DNA from: an uncultured Lysobacteraceae bacterium
GTDB lineage: Bacteria > Pseudomonadota > Gammaproteobacteria > Xanthomonadales > Xanthomonadaceae
NCBI GenBank assembly: GCA_936911875.1
Contig: CAKZGB010000016.1
Span: 1 to 22,411, forward strand
Reading direction: 5' to 3'
Length of the DNA stretch: 22,411 bases
The position numbers and the translations under genes are program-made. Positions within the stretch are counted from its first letter, which is position 1. Every line of letters starts with the position of its first letter. The notes beneath the pieces are model-generated. The model was given only the letters and a program-made list of their open reading frames with translations, searched no databases and was not told where the DNA came from. This document shows positions 1 to 6,963 of this stretch, piece after piece.

Positions 1-19
1 GGCCAAGATCATCAAGTAA
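1..19 (+). CDS. 3' tail of an unidentified upstream gene
   Basis: Only five codons and a stop are inside the window (reading AKIIK, TAA at 17-19). The evidence for a gene is positional: of the three plus-strand frames only this one stops just before the strong terminator, whose stem begins 26 bases after the stop. Nothing can be said about function. Confidence 0.45.
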
Positions 20-39
20 TCCAGCCACCACCGCACCAC

Positions 40-72
40 AAAAAAGGGCCGCTCATCGAGCGGCCCTTTTTT
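40..72. terminator. Strong bidirectional intrinsic terminator
   Basis: A perfect 9-bp GC-rich stem, GGGCCGCTC (46-54) and GAGCGGCCC (58-66), closes a 3-base loop. Six A (40-45) lie on one side and six T (67-72) on the other, so transcripts from either strand end in a U-tract. On the plus strand it serves the gene ending at 19. On the minus strand it is the first clear terminator after the Rieske gene and so probably ends the suf operon mRNA. Confidence 0.93.
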
Positions 73-75
73 ATT

Positions 76-171
76 CGCTTTTGCTCTCGCTTCTGCTTTT
101 GCTCTTGCAGTTGCTTTTGCTCTTGCAGTTGCTGTTGCCGTTGCTTTTGCAGTTGCTTTTGCTGTTGCTCT
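76..171. repeat. Degenerate hexanucleotide array (TTGCTT/TTGCAG type)
   Basis: Sixteen consecutive 6-base units can be laid out with no slip. Nearly all fit the form TGC followed by T, A or C, then two variable bases and T (TGCTTT, TGCTCT, TGCAGT, TGCTGT, TGCCGT), with CGC variants at the left edge. The array lies between the terminator and the end of the suf operon. In the minus frame it would read as alternating Lys/Ser/Asn-type codons, but no start or RBS is attached, so I treat it as non-coding simple-sequence DNA. Confidence 0.85.
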
Positions 172-180
172 TTATTTTTT

Positions 181-247
181 GATTTTTGATTTTTGATTTA
201 TGCGTTTAAAACTGATTTTTGATTTTTGATTTTTGATTTTTGATTTG
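181..247. repeat. Heptanucleotide GATTTTT repeat in two blocks
   Basis: Two full GATTTTT units plus a partial one run from 181 to 199. After a 14-base unrelated spacer, four full units and a partial one run from 214 to 246. The units are identical, which suggests recent slippage expansion. The block adjoins the hexamer array and reaches the stop codon of the Rieske gene (248-250), so it forms the immediate 3' flank of the suf mRNA. The spacer is too short and the units too small for CRISPR. Confidence 0.9.
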
Positions 248-571
248 CTACTGCTTTACTTGCACCCAGACACCAGCCTCATCCGCCCTCACCGGAAATT
301 TCCGAACCGGCTCGTAAGCCGGGGGGCAGGTCGGATTGCCATCGCGCAGATCAAATTGCGCGCCGTGCAGAACGCATTCAATGGTGCCCGTCTCGGGGTT
401 GAACTTGCCCGCGCTCAATTCGAACTCTTCGTGTGAGCACAGGTCTTCGAGCGCATAGAACTCGCCATCCCAGTTGATCACCAACACCGGAGTGTCGCCT
501 TCCCAGACGACGGTTTGTTCACCGGGCAACAGTTGCGAAGTAGGGCAGACAAAGGTCCAGTTGTCGGTCAT
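248..571 (-). CDS. Rieske [2Fe-2S] ferredoxin, last gene of the suf operon
   Basis: A small (107 aa) soluble electron-transfer protein with one Rieske domain. The cluster ligands are visible as C45-x-H47 and C66-x-x-H69, separated by 18 residues, which is the standard two-Cys two-His Rieske arrangement. There is no signal peptide or membrane anchor, so it should be cytoplasmic. Length and layout match ferredoxin components of ring-hydroxylating or nitrite-reductase-small-subunit type systems, but no oxygenase or reductase gene lies nearby. Its start overlaps the GNAT stop by 4 bases (ATGA), which ties it to Fe-S assembly. It could be an electron donor for assembly or simply a co-regulated client. 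The family call is firm; the role is not. Confidence 0.9.
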   Translation of the reverse strand: MTDNWTFVCPTSQLLPGEQTVVWEGDTPVLVINWDGEFYALEDLCSHEEFELSAGKFNPETGTIECVLHGAQFDLRDGNPTCPPAYEPVRKFPVRADEAGVWVQVKQ

Positions 572-1092
572 GGGGTCAGGTCCTTTTCGAGGATTTCAAA
601 TTGCAGATCGTCGCGGCGCGGTAGGCCGAAACGCTCATCGCCATAAGGGAAGGGTTTGGTGATGCCGGTGCGACGGTAGCCGCGGCGCGCATAGAACGCG
701 AGCAGCTCATCGCGGATGTCGATCACGGTCATGCGCATGGTCTGCTGCTGCCACTCGTCACGGGCAATGCGTTCGGCCTCGGCCAGAATGCGTTTGCCGA
801 TGCCGGCATTCTGCAGATCGGGCTTTACTGCGAACATGCCGAAGTAGCCGGCGCCATCCTGCACGGAGATATTGGCGCATCCGAGGACCTGCTGATGCTC
901 ATCGAGCAGCATCAGGATGCCGCCGTGCGGATCGCTGATGCAGTCCTGCAGATCATCCGCACCCGTGCGACGGCCATCGAGCATGTCGGCCTCTGTGGTC
1001 CAACCGCGGCGCGAGACGTCACCGCGATAAGCGGATTCAATGAGTTCAATCAGTGCCGGGATATCGGCCTGCGTTGCGAATCGAAACGTCAT
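568..1092 (-). CDS. GNAT-family N-acetyltransferase in the suf operon
   Basis: A 174-residue single-domain GNAT protein. The acetyl-CoA pyrophosphate-binding motif is seen as QNAGIG at residues 94-99, after the hydrophobic strand GYFGMFAVKP. The segment ELLAFYARRGYRRTG (129-143) is the usual C-terminal GNAT helix and strand. A longer reading frame runs to 1221, but its extra 43 residues are out-of-frame sufS sequence. The ATG at 1092 overlaps the sufS stop as ATGA and puts the domain at the N-terminus, so I use it. The acceptor substrate cannot be read from sequence. The position between sufS and the Rieske gene suggests a link to cysteine/Fe-S metabolism or protein acetylation, but this is inference. 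Confidence 0.88.
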   Translation of the reverse strand: MTFRFATQADIPALIELIESAYRGDVSRRGWTTEADMLDGRRTGADDLQDCISDPHGGILMLLDEHQQVLGCANISVQDGAGYFGMFAVKPDLQNAGIGKRILAEAERIARDEWQQQTMRMTVIDIRDELLAFYARRGYRRTGITKPFPYGDERFGLPRRDDLQFEILEKDLTP

Positions 1093-2309
1093 GCGAGTAG
1101 GGTACGGACTTTGCGCAGACCGGCGACAAGCGCATCGACTTCGGCCTTGGTGTTGTAGAACGCCAGCGACGCACGACACGTAGCCGACACGCCAAAGAAC
1201 TGCAGCAACGGATGGGCGCAATGCTGACCGCTGCGGACCGCGATGCCTTCGATATCGAGCATGGTGGCCAGATCGTGCGCATGGGTTCCGTCGATGGCGA
1301 AGCTGATGACTGACGCCTTGTCGGCGGCGTTGCCGAAGATGCGCAGGCCTTCGATCGTTTGGAGTTGCTGCGTGGCGTAGTCGAGTAACTCGCGCTCGCG
1401 CTTGGCGATCTCGTCAAGACCGATGGCTTGCAGATAGTCCACCGCGGCGGCTAGGCCAATGAAACCGGCGATGTTGGGCGTGCCGGCTTCGAACTTGTAG
1501 GGAGCGCGGTTGAAGGTGGTGCCTTCGAACGAGACCGATTTGATCATCTCGCCGCCACCGATAAACGGAGGCATGGCCTCCAGGTGCGTGGACTTGGCCC
1601 ACAGCGCACCTGTGCCCGTTGGGCCGAGCATCTTGTGACCGGTGAACACGTAGAAATCACAGCCGATGGCGCTGATGTCCACTGGCATGTGCGGAACGGC
1701 CTGCGAGCCATCGACCAGCATCGGGATGCTGTGCTTGCGGGCCAGCTTGGCCATCTCGCGGACCGGATTGATGGTGCCCAATACATTGGACACGTGGGCC
1801 ACGGCGACGAGTTTAACTTGCGGTCGCAGTTGCGCGGCGAAGGCGTCCATGTCGATGGTGCCGTCCTGAAGGATCTCGATCACTTCGACCTTGGCGCCGG
1901 TGCGTTCGGCCATCAGTTGCCACGGAACGATGTTCGCGTGGTGCTCCATGCGTGAAACCAGGATTACATCGCCCGCCTGCAATTTAGGCAGCAGGTACGA
2001 ATAGGCAACGAGGTTGATCGCAAACGTGGTGCCGCTGCACAGGACAAGTTCGTCAGCGCGGACATTGAGCAGGCCGGCGAGTTTGCTGCGGGCCGCCTCG
2101 TACGCTTCGGTAGCCTCAGAGCCTAGCGTATGCACAGCCCGCGAGACATTGGCCGTGTACTGCGAGTAATACGCATCCATGGCCTCGACCACGGCGCGCG
2201 GCTTCTGGCTGGTATTGGCGGTGTCGAGATACACGAGCGGCTTGCCATGCACCTGACGCTGCAATGTCGGAAAATCAGCGCGGATTGCGGTCCAGTCCGG
2301 CGTGCTCAT
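1089..2309 (-). CDS. sufS: SufS cysteine desulfurase (group II)
   Basis: PLP-dependent enzyme that takes sulfur from L-cysteine as a persulfide, giving alanine and feeding the SufBCD scaffold. Its 406 residues equal the usual SufS length. The PLP Schiff-base lysine is K226 in FTGHKMLGP, a cofactor-stacking histidine is H123 in MEHHANIVPW, and the persulfide-carrying cysteine is C364 in RSGQHCAHP, the short-loop pattern of group II enzymes. The start overlaps the sufD stop (ATGA) and the stop overlaps the GNAT start. Group II enzymes normally need a SufE or SufU partner to pull sulfur off the cysteine; neither is encoded here. Confidence 0.98.
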   Translation of the reverse strand: MSTPDWTAIRADFPTLQRQVHGKPLVYLDTANTSQKPRAVVEAMDAYYSQYTANVSRAVHTLGSEATEAYEAARSKLAGLLNVRADELVLCSGTTFAINLVAYSYLLPKLQAGDVILVSRMEHHANIVPWQLMAERTGAKVEVIEILQDGTIDMDAFAAQLRPQVKLVAVAHVSNVLGTINPVREMAKLARKHSIPMLVDGSQAVPHMPVDISAIGCDFYVFTGHKMLGPTGTGALWAKSTHLEAMPPFIGGGEMIKSVSFEGTTFNRAPYKFEAGTPNIAGFIGLAAAVDYLQAIGLDEIAKRERELLDYATQQLQTIEGLRIFGNAADKASVISFAIDGTHAHDLATMLDIEGIAVRSGQHCAHPLLQFFGVSATCRASLAFYNTKAEVDALVAGLRKVRTLLA

Positions 2310-3547
2310 GCAAACTCCACCCGATCCAGAGCGCCATCAAGCAAAGTGGCGAAGGCGGTGCGGGTCGGCTCGTCTTCAATCAGATTCAGCAGCTCGTGCA
2401 CGAAGGCTGCAACCAGCAACGTGCGTGCGGTGTGATCATCGATACCACGCGAGCGCAGATAGAACAGTGAGTTGGCATCGAGCTGACCGACGGTGGCGCC
2501 GTGGGCGGCCTGCACTTCGTCGGCGTGGATGACCAGCACCGGTTGCGTGTCGATCTCGGCCTGATCGCTGAGCAGCAGATTGCGATTGCTCAATGCGGCA
2601 TCGGTATGATCGGCGCCGGCATCGATGGTGATACCACCGTGAAACGCAATGCGCGAGCGACCGGTACCCAGACCGCGCCAGTTCAATTCGCAGCCGGTGT
2701 GTTGCGCGCTATGCGCGATCGCCAGGCGCGTATCGAGATGACGCTTGCCATCGCCGAACAGGATGCCGTTGGAGAAGACGCGAGCGCCATCGCCATTGAC
2801 GTTGATGACGAGCTCGTGGCGGCTCAATGCGCTGCCCAACTCCATGTCGACGCGGCGATAGTTCGAATTCGCATGCAGCGTGACTTCGGTACGCAGGAAC
2901 CAGCTTGCGCCTTCGTCATCGCGTTGTACGCGTGCATGCTGCAGCTCGGACTGTTCGCCCAAGTCGATCACCATGCGTGCCGTGCCGATGTGCGTGTGGG
3001 CGCCGGTACTCTGCATCGACTCGACCAAAGTCAGGCGACTGTCCGCATTCAAAAGAATGCGATGCAGATTGTGTTGGGAGCCCTCGGCCTGTGCGGCATC
3101 GCTGATCCAGACCAGATGCAGCGGCGACTCGATGGTGCCGGACACGCGGATATCCACGCCACCCATATCGAGCGCTGCATTGACCTGATTCAGGGCGTGC
3201 GCAGGGCCTTCGAGTTCAAATGCCTGCGCATTGGAACGCGGCTCGATGTGCAGGCCGGCAACGTTGTCGACTACCGTGGCTTGCGTATCGAGATGCCCGT
3301 TGACGAATACGATGCGCGGCGTCGGGATGCCGGACAGCAGCGAAGCGTCCGCAGCGACCGGTGTCAGCAGCGCAGGCGTGCGACGGGCGAGGGCGCGCAG
3401 CGAGGTGTATTTCCAGGACTCCACACGGCCATGCGGCAGATCGGCAGCGACTGCCAAATCCATCGCATGACGGCGCACGGCGGAACCGGCATCGCCATTG
3501 GCTGCGGCCGGAACCAGCGCCGACCAGTGTTGCAGCAACTCACTCAT
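2306..3547 (-). CDS. sufD: SufD, Fe-S assembly scaffold subunit
   Basis: A 413-residue SufBD-family protein that forms the SufBC2D scaffold with SufB and SufC, where new clusters are built with help of ATP turnover. The right-handed parallel beta-helix core is followed by the family signature AAHGATVGQLDANSLFYL (347-364), with the conserved histidine H349, and a helical C-terminus. The N-terminal part has the SufD-type W45-K46-Y47 segment. A longer frame extends to 3640 through the sufC 3' end; the ATG at 3547 lies one base after the sufC stop and fits the known N-terminus. It keeps none of the SufB cluster-site cysteines, as expected. Confidence 0.97.
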   Translation of the reverse strand: MSELLQHWSALVPAAANGDAGSAVRRHAMDLAVAADLPHGRVESWKYTSLRALARRTPALLTPVAADASLLSGIPTPRIVFVNGHLDTQATVVDNVAGLHIEPRSNAQAFELEGPAHALNQVNAALDMGGVDIRVSGTIESPLHLVWISDAAQAEGSQHNLHRILLNADSRLTLVESMQSTGAHTHIGTARMVIDLGEQSELQHARVQRDDEGASWFLRTEVTLHANSNYRRVDMELGSALSRHELVINVNGDGARVFSNGILFGDGKRHLDTRLAIAHSAQHTGCELNWRGLGTGRSRIAFHGGITIDAGADHTDAALSNRNLLLSDQAEIDTQPVLVIHADEVQAAHGATVGQLDANSLFYLRSRGIDDHTARTLLVAAFVHELLNLIEDEPTRTAFATLLDGALDRVEFA

Positions 3548-3548
3548 G

Positions 3549-4322
3549 TCAGGCGTGAGCTCCGGGTGCAAGGCGATCCTTAATCCAGGCGTAGCCATGT
3601 TCTTCGAGTTGCAGCGCGAGTTCGGGGCCGCCGCTCTCAATGATGCGACCGTCTGCCAGCACGTGCACGAAATCCGGCTTGATGTAATCGAGCAGACGCT
3701 GATAGTGCGTAATCAGCACGAACGAACGGTCCGGCGAACGCAGTGCGTTGACACCGTCGGCAACCGCACGCAACGCGTCGATGTCGAGACCGGAGTCGGT
3801 TTCATCGAGGATTGCCAACGAGGGCTCCAGCAGCGCCAGCTGAAAGATTTCATTGCGCTTCTTTTCGCCGCCGGAGAAGCCTTCGTTCACGCCGCGGTGG
3901 AGCAACTCATCTTTGAGCGACAGGATCGCCAGCTTTTCGCGTACCAGTTTCAGGAACTGCATCGAATCGAGTTCGGGTTCACCGCGCGTCTTGCGCTGCG
4001 CGTTCAAAGCCGTACGCAGGAAGTAGGTGTTGTTGACACCGGCGATTTCGACCGGGTATTGGAAGGCCAGGAACACACCGGCGGCAGCACGGGCTTCGGG
4101 TTCCATCGACAGCAGGTCCTGATCGCGGAACTGCACGGAGCCTGAGGTAATTTCATAACCCTCACGTCCGGCCAGCACATTGCCGAGTGTGGACTTACCG
4201 GCGCCGTTAGGACCCATGATGGCGTGCACTTCGCCGGGCTTTACGGTCAGCGACAGGCCTTTGAGAATCTCGCGACCCTCGACCGAGGCGTGGAGATCAT
4301 TGATTTGCAGAATGGAATTCAT
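3549..4322 (-). CDS. sufC: SufC, ABC-type ATPase of the SufBCD complex
   Basis: A cytosolic ABC ATPase (257 aa) that drives conformational change in the SufBC2D scaffold; it is not a transporter. Walker A is GPNGAGKST (37-45), the Q-loop glutamine lies in FLAFQYP (85-90), the SufC-type signature is SGGEKKR (150-156), Walker B ends in AILDETDSGLD (170-180), and the switch histidine is in LITHYQR (203-209). All ATPase motifs are intact. The start overlaps the sufB stop by 4 bases (ATGA). The stop is followed one base later by the sufD start, so translation of the three scaffold genes is tightly linked. Confidence 0.98.
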   Translation of the reverse strand: MNSILQINDLHASVEGREILKGLSLTVKPGEVHAIMGPNGAGKSTLGNVLAGREGYEITSGSVQFRDQDLLSMEPEARAAAGVFLAFQYPVEIAGVNNTYFLRTALNAQRKTRGEPELDSMQFLKLVREKLAILSLKDELLHRGVNEGFSGGEKKRNEIFQLALLEPSLAILDETDSGLDIDALRAVADGVNALRSPDRSFVLITHYQRLLDYIKPDFVHVLADGRIIESGGPELALQLEEHGYAWIKDRLAPGAHA

Positions 4323-5791
4323 CCAACGGAACCTTCTAGTGAGACTTCGAGGAGTTTTTTGGCTTCGACCGCAAACTCCATGGGCAACTCGCGGAATACC
4401 GATTTACAGAAGCCGTCCACAATCATGGAGACCGCGTCTTCTTCGGCGATACCGCGCGAGCGGCAGTAAAACATCTGATCGTCGGAGATCTTGGAGGTGG
4501 TGGCCTCGTGCTCGACGATGGCGCTGGGGTTGCGCACTTCGATATAAGGGAACGTGTGGGCGCCGCAGCGCTTACCGATCAGCAGACTATCGCACTGCGT
4601 ATAGTTGCGGGCATTGCGTGCCTTGGAACCGACTTTGACCAGACCGCGATAGGTGTTCTGACCATGGCCGGCACTAATACCCTTGGACACGATCTTGGAC
4701 TTGGTGCCTTCGCCCACGTGCACCATCTTGGTGCCCGTATCGGCCTGCTGACGATGGTGCGTCAGAGCAACGGAGTAGAACTCGCCGACACTGTCCTTGC
4801 CCAGCAGCACGCACGAGGGATATTTCCATGTGATGGCCGAACCGGTCTCAACTTGGGTCCAGGAGATTTTGGAGCGGTCGCCGCGGCATTCGCCGCGCTT
4901 GGTCACAAAGTTGTAGATACCGCCCACGCCGTTTTCATCGCCGGGGTACCAGTTCTGCACCGTGGAATATTTGATCTCGGCATCTTCGAGCGCGACCAGC
5001 TCCACCACCGCGGCATGCAGCTGATTTTCATCGCGCATCGGTGCGGTGCAGCCCTCAAGGTACGAGACGTAGGCACGGTCTTCGCAAACGATAAGCGTGC
5101 GCTCGAACTGACCGGTATGGCCGGAGTTGATGCGGAAGTACGTGCTGAGTTCCATCGGCGAGCGAACGCCTTCGGGAATGAACACGAAGGAACCGTCGGA
5201 GAAAACCGCAGAGTTGAGCGCAGCGAAGTAGTTGTCGCCCACCGGAACCACCGAGCCCAGATACTTGCGGACCAGTTCGGGATGCTCGCGAATCGCTTCG
5301 GACATGGAGCAGAAGATGATGCCGCGCTCGGCCAGTTCTTTGCGGTAGGTAGTACCGACCGACACCGAGTCGAACACGGCATCGACCGCGACGCCGGCCA
5401 GCTTGGCACGTTCGTGCAGCGGCACACCCAGCTTGTCATAGGTATCGAGCAACTCTTTAGGCACATCATCGAGCGATGCGTATTTGGGCCCCTTAGGTGC
5501 CGAGTAATACGACAGGGCCTGCAGATCGATGGGGGCAATATTGAGCTTGGCCCAGTTGGGCATCGGCATCGTCAGGAAGTGACGATACGCAGCGAGACGC
5601 CATTCGAGCATCCACTCGGGCTCTTCCTTACGGGCCGAGAGCGCGCGGATGATGTCCTCGCTCAGGCCGGCCGGCAAGGTGTCCGACTCGATATCCGTGA
5701 TAAAGCCGGCCTCGTATTTGCGGCCCAGCTGTGCATGGATCTCGGCGTTGGCAACCGGCTCGGCGGTCGGGGTGATCAGTTCGGTGGTCAT
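4319..5791 (-). CDS. sufB: SufB, Fe-S assembly scaffold subunit
   Basis: The scaffold subunit on which the nascent Fe-S cluster forms, taking sulfur from the SufS route. The 490-residue length is typical. Conserved blocks include FIPEGVRSPMELSTYFRIN (204-222), YLEGCTAPM (244-252) and NYTQCDSLLIGKRCGAH (396-412). C400 sits where E. coli SufB has its essential C405, and the E427-H428-E429 segment lies where E434 is found in E. coli. The C-terminal FYCRSRGI (441-448) is the SufBD family end motif. It is the first structural gene after the regulator, whose stop it overlaps by ATGA. Nothing is broken or missing. Confidence 0.98.
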   Translation of the reverse strand: MTTELITPTAEPVANAEIHAQLGRKYEAGFITDIESDTLPAGLSEDIIRALSARKEEPEWMLEWRLAAYRHFLTMPMPNWAKLNIAPIDLQALSYYSAPKGPKYASLDDVPKELLDTYDKLGVPLHERAKLAGVAVDAVFDSVSVGTTYRKELAERGIIFCSMSEAIREHPELVRKYLGSVVPVGDNYFAALNSAVFSDGSFVFIPEGVRSPMELSTYFRINSGHTGQFERTLIVCEDRAYVSYLEGCTAPMRDENQLHAAVVELVALEDAEIKYSTVQNWYPGDENGVGGIYNFVTKRGECRGDRSKISWTQVETGSAITWKYPSCVLLGKDSVGEFYSVALTHHRQQADTGTKMVHVGEGTKSKIVSKGISAGHGQNTYRGLVKVGSKARNARNYTQCDSLLIGKRCGAHTFPYIEVRNPSAIVEHEATTSKISDDQMFYCRSRGIAEEDAVSMIVDGFCKSVFRELPMEFAVEAKKLLEVSLEGSVG

Positions 5792-6264
5792 GATGTAGTA
5801 CCGGAATCTTGCAGGACCGCACTGATGCGGCGACGGTCAGTTGCCGTCCGCGTGCGATCGGGATGACGTTCCAGCATGCCGGCCAAACTAATAGTGGCTA
5901 GCGTCTCTGCCAGAACGCGATTGACCCATTGCCAGTTACCGGCTGCATCACAGCTCGCGCTCAAATCGCACGCGTCGCCGTGATCGGAACAAGCCGTCAT
6001 TGCCAAGGGGCCCTCGATGACTTCGACAATTTCGAGCAGAGAGATCTGCTCAGGGCTACGGCTCAGGCGATAACCGCCATGCGTGCCACGGTAACTCTCC
6101 ACCAGGCCTGCGTTTGCAAGCGGCTTTAATACCTTGCTGACGGTCGGTATCTCAAGGCCTGAGCGCTGGGCAATGCCGGTGGCGCTAAGGACCTCGGTGC
6201 CGGACTTTGCCAACACCGTCATGACAACTGTGGCATAGTCTGTGAGTTTGGTGACGCGGAGCAT
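5788..6264 (-). CDS. Rrf2-family Fe-S-sensing regulator of the suf operon
   Basis: A 158-residue Rrf2 protein of the IscR/SufR kind. The winged helix-turn-helix occupies about residues 1-80 (YATVVMTVLAK, then the recognition region TVSKVLKPLANAGLVES and the wing YRGTHGGYRLSR). Three cysteines, C92, C99 and C105, stand in the loop spacing that binds a [2Fe-2S] or [4Fe-4S] cluster in this family. A C-terminal tail of about 25 residues, rich in Arg and Thr, is longer than usual. Being the first gene of the suf unit and coupled to sufB, it probably represses its own operon when cluster-loaded and releases it under iron or oxidative stress. That behaviour is known for relatives and inferred here. 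Confidence 0.95.
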   Translation of the reverse strand: MLRVTKLTDYATVVMTVLAKSGTEVLSATGIAQRSGLEIPTVSKVLKPLANAGLVESYRGTHGGYRLSRSPEQISLLEIVEVIEGPLAMTACSDHGDACDLSASCDAAGNWQWVNRVLAETLATISLAGMLERHPDRTRTATDRRRISAVLQDSGTTS

Positions 6265-6287
6265 CTTCGTGTAGCCAGTCGAAATCC

Positions 6288-6302
6288 GTACCGTAATTGT
6301 AC
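6288..6302. promoter_or_regulatory. Candidate Rrf2 operator in the suf/SET divergent promoter
   Basis: A 15-base imperfect dyad, GTAC followed by 7 bases and GTAC, has five of seven pairs complementary. It lies 24 bases upstream of the rrf2 start codon and covers the proposed minus-strand -10 box, the expected place for an autorepressor site. It does not match the E. coli IscR type 1 consensus well, so the assignment rests on position and symmetry only. Confidence 0.4.
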
Positions 6303-6324
6303 TATATCCATTTAGCAGCCTGAA
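6296..6324 (-). promoter_or_regulatory. Putative sigma-70 promoter of the rrf2-suf operon
   Basis: On the minus strand, TTCAGG (6319-6324) and TACAAT (6296-6301) are separated by exactly 17 bases. The -10 box is good (5 of 6) and the -35 box is weak, as is common for regulated promoters. The rrf2 start codon follows about 31 bases downstream. A plus-strand -10-like TACTAT (6300-6305) overlaps it and could serve the SET gene, so the two promoters may compete. Confidence 0.5.
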
Positions 6325-6326
6325 CT

Positions 6327-6947
6327 ATGTCGACCAAGATCGAAGCCCGCAAGTCCAAAATCCACGGCAATGGCGTTTTTGCCGTGAAACCCATCAAAAA
6401 GGGCGAGCGCATCGTCGAATACACCGGGCCGCGTCTGACGCATGCCGAGGTCGATGACGGCGAGGCAGGAGATGTGCGCTCCGGTCACACCTTTCTGTTC
6501 ACACTCAACGATGAATACGTGATCGATGCCGACCACGAGCCGACGCCGGCCAAGTGGATCAATCATTCCTGCGCCCCGAACTGCGAAGCCGTGATGGAAG
6601 AGGACGAGGGCGACGATCGCACCAAGGACCGCATCTTCATTGAGGCGCTGCGTGACATCAAAACCGGTGAGGAGCTGTCGTACAACTACGGCATTACCTT
6701 GGCTGAAAAGCACACCAAGGAGCTCAAGGAAATCTGGAAGTGCCTGTGCGGCGCCAAGGATTGCACCGGAACGCTGCTGCAGCCGAAGAATCCGAAGAAA
6801 AAGAAGAAGCCTTCGAAAGATAAAAAGAACAAAGCAGACAAGAAGGCTGAGACGAAAGGACTAGAGGCAAAGGACAGCAAGAAGGATAAAAAGGGAAAGA
6901 AGAAAAAGGACAAGGAAAAGTCCGGTAAATCCAAGTCGTCCAAATAA
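6327..6947 (+). CDS. SET-domain protein-lysine methyltransferase with Lys-rich tail
   Basis: A 206-residue protein with a complete SET domain, which moves a methyl group from S-adenosylmethionine to lysine side chains. SAM-binding and active-site motifs are intact: KIHGNGVFA (11-19), INHSCAPNC (78-86) and GEELSYNYG (114-122, with the tyrosines that shape the lysine channel). A post-SET zinc site is present as C139-x-C141-x4-C146, with C82 the likely fourth ligand. From residue 153 the chain is a low-complexity tail in which 27 of 54 residues are lysine, like a histone H1 C-terminus; it could bind nucleic acid or be an automethylation target. No clear Shine-Dalgarno precedes the ATG, and the leader from the proposed promoter would be very short. 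The substrate is unknown. Confidence 0.93.
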   Translation: MSTKIEARKSKIHGNGVFAVKPIKKGERIVEYTGPRLTHAEVDDGEAGDVRSGHTFLFTLNDEYVIDADHEPTPAKWINHSCAPNCEAVMEEDEGDDRTKDRIFIEALRDIKTGEELSYNYGITLAEKHTKELKEIWKCLCGAKDCTGTLLQPKNPKKKKKPSKDKKNKADKKAETKGLEAKDSKKDKKGKKKKDKEKSGKSKSSK

Positions 6948-6963
6948 AGAATCGGAGAACAAG

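Noticed and set aside
181..247. CRISPR-like array
   Set aside because: Repeat units are 7 bases and contiguous, with a single unrelated 14-base break; no spacers and no cas genes.
2501..3583. A 360-codon open frame on the plus strand opposite sufD
   Set aside because: Low-complexity His/Asp/Ala shadow of sufD with no family signature.
4508..5866. A 452-codon open frame on the plus strand opposite sufB
   Set aside because: It mirrors sufB codon bias on the other strand, has no recognisable domain and no ribosome site; sufB is certain.
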